In this document: piece by piece, positions 1-6,693 of the stretch
How positions within the stretch are numbered: the stretch's first letter is position 1
Layout of the letters: each line of letters starts with the position of its first letter
DNA from: Candidatus Aminicenantota bacterium
GTDB lineage: Bacteria > Acidobacteriota > Aminicenantia > UBA2199
Assembly: GCA_023135565.1 (NCBI GenBank)
Contig: JAGLSW010000790.1
Span: forward strand, 1 to 42,504
DNA: 42,504 nt
Direction: 5' to 3'
Program-made: the position numbers and the translations under genes
Notes under the pieces: model-generated
Databases searched by the model: none
What the model was told of the DNA's origin: nothing
What the model saw: the letters and a program-made list of their open reading frames with translations, nothing else

Positions 1-293
1 CCATTAAGCCGCTGACCATCAATCATGATCCCAGGAAACCCTAAAATTCAAGAGTCGCCCTTCGGGACATTTTTTTTTGGATAGACCGGAAAAAAGTAAA
101 GCGCCGCCCCCGGTTTTCGAACCGGTAATATTTCTTATGCGGCAAATCTTGAAGGCATTACTGCATAATAGATATTGTTCAGAATTGGCTTTCCAAAGCA
201 AATAATATTTTTTACTTTGAGAGTTGGATTTATTAGACAAAGTTTCGATGACGTCCTTCCCTCGACAAAATTGGGTCGTTTCATTTTTTCCTG
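1..293. other. Gene-free left edge
   Basis: No coding frame in this stretch has a ribosome binding site or a recognisable product. A frame on the minus strand at 19-240 has low-complexity content and no recognisable family, so I treat it as chance. The stretch holds a terminator-like hairpin (54-79) and, just beyond it, the promoter of the next small gene. It probably contains the end of a transcription unit lying to the left of the window. Confidence 0.4.
54..79 (+). terminator. Possible rho-independent terminator
   Basis: A short GC-rich hairpin with a TTC loop (GTCGCCC TTC GGGAC, one unpaired G) is followed directly by a run of nine T. The stem is short, so this is tentative. It would end a rightward transcript entering from outside the window. 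Confidence 0.35.
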
Positions 294-322
294 TTGACTT
301 TTTTGTTGAGAAATGGCATATT
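294..322 (+). promoter_or_regulatory. Sigma-70-like promoter for the small gene at 354
   Basis: The -35 box TTGACT (294-299), a 17-base spacer and the -10-like CATATT (317-322) lie just upstream of the 56-aa gene. An alternative -10, TATTAT, would need a 19-base spacer. The start codon at 354 has a GGAG ribosome site seven bases upstream. Confidence 0.45.
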
Positions 323-353
323 ATAAAGGTAAATTAACTTTTGGAGTAAAATT

Positions 354-524
354 ATGGATGAAAGAAGTAAACGGTTAGCTGAAGAAGCCGGGAAATGGGT
401 GGCTTCTCCAGAGGGGAGGGAAGCGATAAAAAAAGCAATAATAGAAGCAAAAGAGAGCAGTAGAAGATTTAAAGAATCGCTCCAGGTTGATCCCAAAATT
501 ATGAAGGAACCTTTCACCATATAG
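354..524 (+). CDS. Small charged hypothetical protein (56 aa), antitoxin-like
   Basis: I do not recognise the family. The protein is short and highly charged: a predicted amphipathic helix begins around residue 5 (RLAEEAGKWV), followed by EGREAIKKAI and a Lys/Glu/Arg-rich stretch. That makes it look like a small antitoxin or DNA-binding partner. It has a good promoter (294-322) and a GGAG ribosome site, which supports real expression despite its length. The next frame starts 12 bases downstream and is a truncated protein of a type often seen next to small HEPN genes, and a HEPN remnant follows. It may therefore be the surviving first member of a decayed toxin-antitoxin-like group. The start is fixed by the ribosome site. 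Confidence 0.5.
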   Translation: MDERSKRLAEEAGKWVASPEGREAIKKAIIEAKESSRRFKESLQVDPKIMKEPFTI

Positions 525-536
525 AATTGAGACTGG

Positions 537-746
537 ATGGGAGCACCGTTTGAAATTCATTCATATAGCATTAATAAACTAATCGATATATTTTCTAATA
601 AATCGAATTCAAATCCGGAGTTTATCCGAATAAATATACATTCAATCTATTTTCGCGAATACTTCGAGCACTTAAATGCCAAAACCATACTCGTTGAGAA
701 CGATTATATCGACAGAGATTACCTGGAAGATTATCCGGTGGTTTAG
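537..746 (+). pseudogene. Truncated hypothetical protein (69 aa), N-terminal fragment
   Basis: The reading frame begins 12 bases after the preceding small gene and encodes an orderly N-terminus, then the motif ILVENDYIDRDYLEDYPV before an early stop. From memory, full-length relatives share the YIDRDYLEDY motif and run on for a few hundred residues with Tyr- and Cys-rich sequence. I cannot confirm this without a search. If it is right, the gene has lost its C-terminal three quarters by deletion. The deletion may be the same event that brought the HEPN C-terminus at 787-930 alongside. A short intact protein is the alternative. Confidence 0.45.
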
Positions 747-786
747 GGAAGAGTCCCATGGTTCCCGTTAAACAGGGTCAGGATGA

Positions 787-930
787 GAATTAACTATATA
801 TGCTGCTGAGATAAGGTACCCGGATGATTTTTACATGCCGACACTCGGCGAAACCCAGGAGAGTATCGACATTGCCGAAAAGGTAACAGATTTTGTAAAA
901 AAGAGATTGCAGGAAGATGGCTGCCGGTAA
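787..930 (+). pseudogene. HEPN-domain protein, C-terminal remnant
   Basis: An open frame without a start codon encodes a tail beginning ELTIYAAEIRYPDD and continuing with YMPTL and IAEKVTDFVKKRL. The pattern 'A-x-E-x-RYPDD-[FY] ... EA-x-x-x-I-x-IAEKV-x-x-FV' is characteristic of the end of small HEPN-domain proteins, which often pair with minimal nucleotidyltransferases (MNT). The N-terminal helices with the R-x4-H active site are absent, and an in-frame stop (784-786) lies directly upstream. It is therefore a decayed gene. No MNT partner is present in the window. Confidence 0.6.
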
Positions 931-1238
931 CCGAGCCACGTAAAATAGGATTTTCTCACAGCAGGCAAGTTGACTTGATTTTTTAAAAAAAAGTGTTGAA
1001 AAACATCCTTAAGTATGGTATATTCAAGCTTGATGGAACTTAAAATAAAATTTAGAAAGGTAGTAAAAGGAAAAGTAAGATACGCAATGACAGCAAGAAT
1101 TGTCTCGAAGTCAATGATGTGTGAAATGGTTAATCGATTTGCCCTGCATCAGCATCGCTCTAAAATCAGAAAAAAGAGTAAAAGAGTTTTTTTTGAAATG
1201 CTGTACCACTTAATATAAAAAATAAAGGAGATGAAAAA
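931..1238. other. Gap with promoter; no convincing gene
   Basis: The stretch holds the promoter at 996-1024 and about 200 bases of leader before the WYL-like gene. A 67-aa frame (1015-1218) would begin inside this promoter's -10 box, has no clear ribosome site and no recognisable family, so I do not call it. If translated at all, it would start at a later ATG such as 1033. Confidence 0.4.
996..1024 (+). promoter_or_regulatory. Sigma-70-like promoter for the WYL/OLD cluster
   Basis: TTGAAA (996-1001), an exact 17-base spacer and TATATT (1019-1024) form a near-consensus promoter. The predicted start of transcription, near 1031, gives a roughly 200-base leader before the gene at 1239. It probably drives the 1239-3644 gene group. 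Confidence 0.6.
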
Positions 1239-1553
1239 ATGTTTAAGGAATCTTTTATTCAAGCAATTCATGAACGAAGAAAAGTGAAGTTAACCTTTTT
1301 TTCAAAAGAAGATCGAGGTGAGCTTACAAGGGCTTGTGCCCCAATGGACTACGGCCCAAGTAGACATTCCTCAAAAAAAGATAATCGTTATCATTTATGG
1401 GACTACGATAGTGATTCTGGAAGTCACACATTAAGCTTGCCGAGTGAACAGATCAAAAACATTGAAATCCTTAAAGAACAGTTTCACCCTGCTGAATTTG
1501 TCACATGGCCCCCAAATTGGTTTGTCCAGCGGAATTGGGGAAAATTTTCTTGA
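1239..1553 (+). CDS. Short WYL-domain-like protein (104 aa)
   Basis: This small protein looks like a stand-alone WYL-type domain. The N-terminus carries AIHERRKVKLTFF, matching the 'AI-x-x-[RK]+-[VI]-x-[FI]-x-Y' opening strand of WYL domains. The middle has RYHLWDYDSD, and the end has 'LSLPSEQIKNIEIL', the usual closing 'R/drI-x-x-I-x-x-L' strand. No helix-turn-helix is present. WYL domains sense nucleic-acid or nucleotide ligands and often regulate or adjust phage-defence systems. An AAGGAG ribosome site precedes the ATG. An OLD-family nuclease follows about 60 bases downstream and a second short WYL-like gene comes after it, so the three probably form one unit. The fold assignment comes from the pattern and is not proven. 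Confidence 0.6.
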   Translation: MFKESFIQAIHERRKVKLTFFSKEDRGELTRACAPMDYGPSRHSSKKDNRYHLWDYDSDSGSHTLSLPSEQIKNIEILKEQFHPAEFVTWPPNWFVQRNWGKFS

Positions 1554-1610
1554 AGAGCCCAAAAGGTTATTCTTAACTAAGATAAAGAATTAGCAACAAG
1601 GAAAGTGAAA

Positions 1611-3458
1611 ATGAAATTATATAGTTTCAAAATACAAGGTTTTAGAAGAATAAGCGAAGCTGAGATTTTATTTGGAGATGCGACTTTCTTCATAGGAGAA
1701 AACAATGTTGGTAAGAGCTCGATATTGAAAGCTTTAGAAATTTTCTTCTCCGGGAAAGACAAACTTGAAGAACAAGATTACTTTTTCTGTCCAGATTCAG
1801 ATTATAGATCAGACACAATAACTTTGACAGCAAAATTCATCGAATTGCCAGTGGAAGCAAATGGATGGCGAGGGTTTAAAGGAAGAATATTTCACGAGAA
1901 GGTCGAAAAAAAGGATACCCGTGCTATCTATTATAGAAAAACTTATCCATTCAACGGAAAAGCGAAACGGGAAATGAAAAGCTATGAAAAAAAAATTAAG
2001 TCCCAATTCCAAGATTGTATAAATATTAATCAATTCATCTCTAATGGTGCTCCTTTAAGTGAGTTTGACGATGTTTTTACAGAACATTTTGACAATGACA
2101 AAAAATTGACGAAAAAGGAAAAAGAAAAATTAGAACTTATTTCAGAGTTGTGGGATATTAATAAAAGTAAAGAGTTATGGGTTCAGAATCCGGGAGGAAT
2201 AGATGGGAATATATTAATTAAAATACCAAGATTCCTTTTAGTACCTGCTGTTGATAAGACAGATGAAATTGAAGGCACAACTGGCAGTCTCCAAAAAACC
2301 ATGAAAGAACTTTTCGCGGAAGTTCGAGATGCGTCCGATCATTATAAGAATGCCCAAAAATATTTAAATCTTTTAGCCGATGAGTTAGACCCTAACGATG
2401 AGAGTAAGGAGTTTGGCAGAATGATGACCGAAATCAACGATATTGTTGGTGATATTTTCAAAGAATCTAAAATTCATGTTGAGACCAATCTAAGCGATCC
2501 ACAAACCGCTATCAAGCCATCTTTCGAAATTGAAATGTCCAGCAACATTAAGACTAAACCGGAAAGGCAGGGTATGGGAGCTATACGTTCAGCCGTTTTT
2601 GCTCTTTTAAGATATAGAGAAAAATTCATAGAAAAAAAGCTGCAAAGAGGCGATTACGTCAAAACATTGATAATTGGTTTTGAGGAACCGGAATTATATC
2701 TACACCCAAATGTAGCCGTGTTAATGAGAGAAAAGATTTATGAACTGGCAACTTCAACTAACACCAAATTGGTTTGCACTACTCATTCGCCATATATGAT
2801 TGATTTGAGTAAAAAGGTTGATTCTAAAGATTTCCCTTCTCAAGTTTTAAACTTGGTAAAAATAGAAAATAAAAATTCAATGAATAGGGAATCAACTTGT
2901 ATTTATTCATTTAACACTACGACGGCATATCTTAGTCTAATGGATGACGATAAACAATTTATTAAATTTATTCTTAAAATTGATGATTATGTCGCAAGAG
3001 TGTTTTTTGCAAAAAATATCATAATTGTCGAAGGTGACACTGAGGATATTGTTTTTAGAGAGACAATAAAACGACTACCAGAAAAAGTTAAAAAGAAAGT
3101 ATTAACCGATGTCCAAATCATAAAGGCGCGAGGAAAAGCAGCAATTATTCCATTAATAAAATATTTCAAAACAATGAATATCAACGCATTTGTTATTCAC
3201 GATAAAGACAAGGTGGATGGAGCGACAAAATTCAATAATGCTATCCTTAAGGCGTTGGACGGAAATGAAAATCGAAGGATTATGTTGGATTATTGTATAG
3301 AAGATATTCTTGGAAATGAGGAAAGCTCTTATGGGAAACCATATTCTGCGTTTAAGCATATTAACAAAAGTTGGGGTGAGGAGTGGGATGGAGTTCAAGA
3401 CAATTGGAGAGAATTGATAGAAGAAAGAATATTTAAGTCTTTTTTCATTGAGAAATAA
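1611..3458 (+). CDS. OLD-family ATP-dependent endonuclease (AAA ATPase + TOPRIM)
   Basis: The protein is about 615 aa and has an SMC/RecF-like ATPase followed by a TOPRIM nuclease domain, the class 1 OLD arrangement. The Walker A motif GENNVGKSS lies near residue 30. A signature-like segment 'QGMGAIRSAVFALL' is near 325, Walker B LIIGFEEPELYLHP near 355, and the H-loop CTTHSP near 390. The TOPRIM part has IIIVEGDTED near 470, a middle 'ARGKAA', and VIHDKDKVDG with the metal-binding D-x-D near 530. Both halves are intact, so it should be an active DNA endonuclease. I chose ATG 1611 over GTG 1605 because the AAGGA ribosome site is better spaced from it. OLD nucleases act in phage defence (P2 OLD; GajA in Gabija), but no UvrD-like helicase is adjacent, so this is not Gabija. 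Confidence 0.88.
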   Translation: MKLYSFKIQGFRRISEAEILFGDATFFIGENNVGKSSILKALEIFFSGKDKLEEQDYFFCPDSDYRSDTITLTAKFIELPVEANGWRGFKGRIFHEKVEKKDTRAIYYRKTYPFNGKAKREMKSYEKKIKSQFQDCININQFISNGAPLSEFDDVFTEHFDNDKKLTKKEKEKLELISELWDINKSKELWVQNPGGIDGNILIKIPRFLLVPAVDKTDEIEGTTGSLQKTMKELFAEVRDASDHYKNAQKYLNLLADELDPNDESKEFGRMMTEINDIVGDIFKESKIHVETNLSDPQTAIKPSFEIEMSSNIKTKPERQGMGAIRSAVFALLRYREKFIEKKLQRGDYVKTLIIGFEEPELYLHPNVAVLMREKIYELATSTNTKLVCTTHSPYMIDLSKKVDSKDFPSQVLNLVKIENKNSMNRESTCIYSFNTTTAYLSLMDDDKQFIKFILKIDDYVARVFFAKNIIIVEGDTEDIVFRETIKRLPEKVKKKVLTDVQIIKARGKAAIIPLIKYFKTMNINAFVIHDKDKVDGATKFNNAILKALDGNENRRIMLDYCIEDILGNEESSYGKPYSAFKHINKSWGEEWDGVQDNWRELIEERIFKSFFIEK

Positions 3459-3479
3459 TAAATATTAGGAGGTTTAGCA

Positions 3480-3644
3480 ATGTCTTCAAAAATCCAAAGA
3501 GCGATTAGAGAAAAGAAAGTCATCCGTTTCTATTATGAGAGTGGAAACCGAACTGTTGAACCTTTTTGTTTTGGTGTCAGTAGTGCCGGAAATAATTTGC
3601 TTCGAGGTTTTCAGATAGACGGATTTAGTAAATCCGGGGATTAA
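3480..3644 (+). pseudogene. Second short WYL-like gene, truncated by element insertion (54 aa left)
   Basis: The N-terminal half of another small WYL-like protein is intact: AIREKKVIRFYYESGNRTVE is the opening strand pair, followed by 'LLRGFQIDGFSKSG'. The expected closing strand ('W-x-x-F-x-V-x-x-I') is missing. The frame stops at TAA 3642-3644, and position 3642 is the first base of the 21-bp inverted repeat of the transposase element. The stop codon is therefore supplied by the element. The ribosome site is excellent (AGGAGG, seven bases before ATG). The missing half was not found beyond the right end of the element (after 4952), so insertion was probably accompanied or followed by loss. 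It sits 21 bases behind the OLD gene and was probably co-transcribed with it. Confidence 0.65.
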
Positions 3645-3662
3645 AGGGACAGGTAATTAATT
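3642..3662 (+). repeat. Left 21-bp terminal inverted repeat
   Basis: It is the exact reverse complement of 4932-4952. The core GGGACAGG is shared with the two 153-bp repeats near 28.3 and 31.5 kb. Confidence 0.85.
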
Positions 3663-3725
3663 TTAAATATGAAATATTGTAGCCAAAGAGTAAAAAAAAA
3701 AGAACGACAAAATCTTTGAATTAAA

Positions 3726-3844
3726 AATTACCTGATATTATCTAAGCAAATAGAAAGTTTATTAAAGTATACTCCCTCCAATCCAGGATAATCAAGATTT
3801 CTGAAAATTTATTCTAAGTTGATTTATTATTTTATCAGGTAATT
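3726..3844. repeat. Inner inverted repeat of the element
   Basis: The 12-bp sequence AATTACCTGATA (3726-3737) is exactly inverted at 3833-3844, 95 bases apart. Both arms hold the same TACCTG/CAGGTA core as the element's outer ends. A further hairpin, GTTCC...GGAAC, lies at 3862-3881. The non-coding segment 3663-3931 therefore looks like folded REP-type end DNA rather than a gene. Confidence 0.6.
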
Positions 3845-3931
3845 TCCAGTAAAACCCGAGTGTTCCGTTTTAAAAAGGAACGAGTGATTTATATTTAATG
3901 TAATTGTTTTAATTCTAATCCTAACCGGAAG

Positions 3932-4876
3932 TTAAGGCTTGAGCAAACCAAAAGGGTCGGCGGGATTGAAAGAGGTCAAACGACGGATTGAAAAAATACG
4001 CCCTCCTGTCACAGCCTCATGAACACGCCTCTCCTTCTTGAAAAAGATCTGCCCGGAAAACCGATCATAAGCATCACGAATAAATCCCTCTGAACCCAAG
4101 ACAAGACCATCTGAAAAAGAACGTAATCGTTTACGAAACACATCCCCACCGGGCAGCACGTAACCGCTTTTCGTCTCGGCGGCAAGAATGCTTTTATAGA
4201 TTCTTCCATGGTCCCGGGCTTCCTCTTCGATTCCTCCAGCCCGGTACACAAAACCACGGTACTGACGCAGTCGCGCAGCACTATCGGTTTCAAATATGCC
4301 GCCGAAATCCAGGAAGCCATCCCGGTTTTTAGTCTTCACCCGGTACCACAAGCTGCACCATCGGTAATCTTCCGGGCACCGCACAATTCCCGCCCGCACC
4401 GGGTTTAAATCGATGTAGCCCAGGCAGTTGAGAAGGCCTTCGCCTTTTTCTATCAACACACTTTTGAAACGTTCGCACCAGAAGTAGCCTTTCCTATTAT
4501 TCCGGCGATTATACCAGAAAGAAAAGGTTTGTTTGATACATTTTATGTATTCGGAAAGGTCTCGTAATTTATTTCTTATCCCGGTTAAATCTCCCAATTT
4601 AAGGTCTTTTTTTTCATAGAATTTTTTTAACCGCTCTATCACCTCCCGGTCTGAGCAGTTTTCCCCGGTTTCCATGCAAACCAGCAGGTGGAAATGGTTT
4701 GACATGATAGCAAAACCGATGACTTTGACAAAAAAAAGTTCCGAATATTTTTTGATGATATGGAAAAGTTTTTCTTTTTCGTTTTCTCCGAGGAGAAACT
4801 CCTGTCCCACGGTTCGAGAGATGATGTGGTAGCAAGCATTTTCATCTATCACTTTAAGTCTTGGTATTCGTGCCAT
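3932..4876 (-). CDS. REP-associated / IS200-like HUH transposase
   Basis: The protein is 314 aa and belongs to the Y1 transposase superfamily. Near residue 60 it has IMSNHFHLL, the H-x-H metal site of HUH single-strand endonucleases. The likely catalytic tyrosine lies in the helix 'EYIKCIKQTFSFWYNRR' around residues 108-124. This is followed by 'GYFWCERFKSVLIE' and 'YIDLNPVRAGIV', both typical of RAYT-family proteins. It is longer than IS200 TnpA (about 150 aa), with a C-terminal extension common in chromosomal RAYTs. Start ATG 4876 has a strong AAGGAGG site and a good promoter upstream, so the gene looks intact. It would cleave and move single-stranded REP-type ends, here the flanking 21-bp repeats. 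Confidence 0.85.
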   Translation of the reverse strand: MARIPRLKVIDENACYHIISRTVGQEFLLGENEKEKLFHIIKKYSELFFVKVIGFAIMSNHFHLLVCMETGENCSDREVIERLKKFYEKKDLKLGDLTGIRNKLRDLSEYIKCIKQTFSFWYNRRNNRKGYFWCERFKSVLIEKGEGLLNCLGYIDLNPVRAGIVRCPEDYRWCSLWYRVKTKNRDGFLDFGGIFETDSAARLRQYRGFVYRAGGIEEEARDHGRIYKSILAAETKSGYVLPGGDVFRKRLRSFSDGLVLGSEGFIRDAYDRFSGQIFFKKERRVHEAVTGGRIFSIRRLTSFNPADPFGLLKP

Positions 4877-4894
4877 TTATTATCCTCCTTTTTT

Positions 4895-4923
4895 TTTATA
4901 TGTTATTTTACCATTTTTATCAA
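4895..4923 (-). promoter_or_regulatory. Promoter of the transposase gene
   Basis: On the minus strand, TTGATA (4923-4918), a 17-base spacer and TATAAA (4900-4895) lie just inside the right inverted repeat, 19 bases before the transposase start. Confidence 0.6.
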
Positions 4924-4931
4924 GAGAAATC

Positions 4932-4952
4932 AATTAATTACCTGTCCCTTTA
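4932..4952 (-). repeat. Right 21-bp terminal inverted repeat
   Basis: This is an exact inverted copy of 3642-3662 and marks the right boundary of the transposase element. The DNA beyond it (4953-5019) is AT-rich at first and then holds only a small GGTTG/CAACC hairpin (4986-4997). Confidence 0.85.
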
Positions 4953-5019
4953 TTTTTAAAAAATTTTCGTAAAACAAAAGATACTGGTTGAGCAACCGGG
5001 AGATGTGCGGTACAAACAC

Positions 5020-6600
5020 TTATCCTGCTTTTTTCACCGGCAGCCTAATACGAAACTCGGCGCCTTTGCCCTTTTCGCTCTTCACCTCTATATTTCCTTT
5101 GTGCTCTTTGATGATGCCATAGGCTACAAACAACCCTAAACCGGTGCTTTTGGCCGCATCCTTAGTGGTGAAAAAGGGATCGAATATGTTCTTTAATTTC
5201 TCTTTTTCTATCCCCATTCCTGTGTCGGCAATAATAATTTCAACATCTTCGCTGTCAACAGCACGGGTTTGCACAGAGATTTTGCCGCTTTCGGGCATGG
5301 CTTCTAAGGCGTTGATTAACAGGGCAATCAGGGTTTGTTGTATTTGCTTGACATCGCAAAAAATAGCGGGGATATTTTCCTGGAGTTTTACATCTACGGC
5401 GATGTTTTGCAGCTTTATCTTATTTTCCAGCAGTTTGAGGCTGTTCTCGATGATGGTGTTCGCATTGGCTTCCTGGATGTCCAACCTGGACTGCCGGGAA
5501 AATACCAGCAGGTTCTTAACCATGCCGCCGCATCTTTCGATCTCGCCGCCCATTAATTGCAAATAACTTTTGAACTCCTCCAACCGCTCCTTCCCGACAT
5601 CTTCACCGGAAATCACTTTCAGCATCAACTTGATATAGGTGAGGATGCCCTGCAGCGGGTTGTTGATCTCATGGGCCACGGAAGAGGCCAATACTCCCAT
5701 CGAGGCCATCTTCTCCGACTGGAGCAAATGTTCCCTGGCCTGCTGCAGTTTCCGTGTGCGTTCCTCTACCTTTTTTTCCAATTCGATATTCCAGGATTGA
5801 ATTTTCTGTTCGGCTTTTTTCAGGTCCTGCACCATATGATTGAAGGCCATAGCCAGTTGGCCGATTTCATCCCCTGTCCTGACCTGGATTTCAACATCCA
5901 GGTTGCCGCCGGCAACTCTTTTTGTGGCATTTGCCAATTGCTTTACCGGTTTTGTGACCAGCCGGTGAATGAAGATAGCCAGTATCACGGATACAGATAA
6001 TATGGCAATCAATGTGAAAAATATAGATATTAAACGGTTGTTTCTCAGGTCATCATCCACATCGGCAAGAGACATGCCGATATCTAAAACCCCAAGCACT
6101 CTCTGTTCTTTCGAGTGCACATGACAGGTGGCGCTGTAGCAGCCCGGTTCATTGTAGATGGGGGTGATCATAGCCAGGATTCGATGATCCTTAGCCTGGA
6201 ATATCCGGCTTCTTTCCCGGGTGGATAAACGTTCGAGGGGCTCCTGGGCGGCATGGCAAATATAGCAGGCTTCAGCGTTTTTATCAACGTCATGATTCAT
6301 CTCTTTCTTGTCGGTGGAGAACATAATATTCCCCTCTTTGTTAAAAATCCTGACTACATCTATGCCCGGTTGATTTCCTATATTCTCGATCATGCGGTGT
6401 ACGCCTTCACGATTATCCATTAACATATCATACCTGGTGCTTCTTTTGACCGTATCGCTGAATATCCTGGCGCCGCGAATAATTTCCGCGATGAGCCGCT
6501 TTTCCTGGTGACTTATAGAGATATAAGAGAAGATAGCGCAGATCAATATGGTAGTAATGCCGATAAGAAGAATCAGTTTGTTATTAATTGTTTTCAGCAT
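5020..6600 (-). CDS. Membrane sensor histidine kinase with c-type haem sensor domain (copy 1)
   Basis: This is a membrane-bound sensor kinase of about 526 aa. A membrane segment near residues 10-28 and another near 190-212 frame an extracytoplasmic sensor. The sensor contains CYICH (C-x2-CH, near residue 112) and CYSATCH (C-x4-CH, near 156), so it should bind c-type haem covalently. A HAMP linker follows, then a coiled coil (IELEKKVEERT), HisKA with AHEINNPLQG near residue 308, and a full HATPase (ADTGMGIEKE and TGLGLFVAYGI). I prefer ATG 6600 over ATG 6609 because it aligns with the start of its tandem paralogue (MLKTINNKL / MFKTINAKL). It lies at the 3' end of the Rnf/Nuo gene run and probably reports haem redox state or a bound gas. 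No response regulator is adjacent. Confidence 0.85.
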   Translation of the reverse strand: MLKTINNKLILLIGITTILICAIFSYISISHQEKRLIAEIIRGARIFSDTVKRSTRYDMLMDNREGVHRMIENIGNQPGIDVVRIFNKEGNIMFSTDKKEMNHDVDKNAEACYICHAAQEPLERLSTRERSRIFQAKDHRILAMITPIYNEPGCYSATCHVHSKEQRVLGVLDIGMSLADVDDDLRNNRLISIFFTLIAILSVSVILAIFIHRLVTKPVKQLANATKRVAGGNLDVEIQVRTGDEIGQLAMAFNHMVQDLKKAEQKIQSWNIELEKKVEERTRKLQQAREHLLQSEKMASMGVLASSVAHEINNPLQGILTYIKLMLKVISGEDVGKERLEEFKSYLQLMGGEIERCGGMVKNLLVFSRQSRLDIQEANANTIIENSLKLLENKIKLQNIAVDVKLQENIPAIFCDVKQIQQTLIALLINALEAMPESGKISVQTRAVDSEDVEIIIADTGMGIEKEKLKNIFDPFFTTKDAAKSTGLGLFVAYGIIKEHKGNIEVKSEKGKGAEFRIRLPVKKAG

Positions 6601-6693
6601 TCTTAACATGGTAGTATTATATCATTAATATTCTTTAAATTCCAATATTTCCCAACTCCCCTGGGAGCGGGACAAAAAAAAACGATAATAATG

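Larger units (their letters stand above)
3642..4952. mobile_element. IS200/RAYT-type element with perfect 21-bp inverted ends
   Basis: A 1311-bp unit is bounded by a perfect 21-bp inverted repeat: TAAAGGGACAGGTAATTAAT at 3642, plus one more T, and its reverse complement ending at 4952. It contains one HUH (Y1) transposase gene on the minus strand with its own promoter (4895-4923). Classical IS200/IS605 elements have subterminal hairpins rather than terminal inverted repeats. REP-associated transposases (RAYTs) sit between inverted REP sequences, which fits better. Inner palindromes occur at 3726-3737/3833-3844 and 3862-3881. No target-site duplication is visible, as expected for this chemistry. 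Confidence 0.7.

Noticed and set aside
100-130. tRNA-like TTCGAACC sequence
   Set aside because: No cloverleaf arms could be paired around it.
1015-1218. 67-aa protein
   Set aside because: Its start lies within the -10 region of a good promoter, it has no clear ribosome site and no recognisable family.
1611-3458. Gabija (GajA) nuclease
   Set aside because: The OLD domain order fits, but there is no UvrD-type helicase (GajB) next to it.
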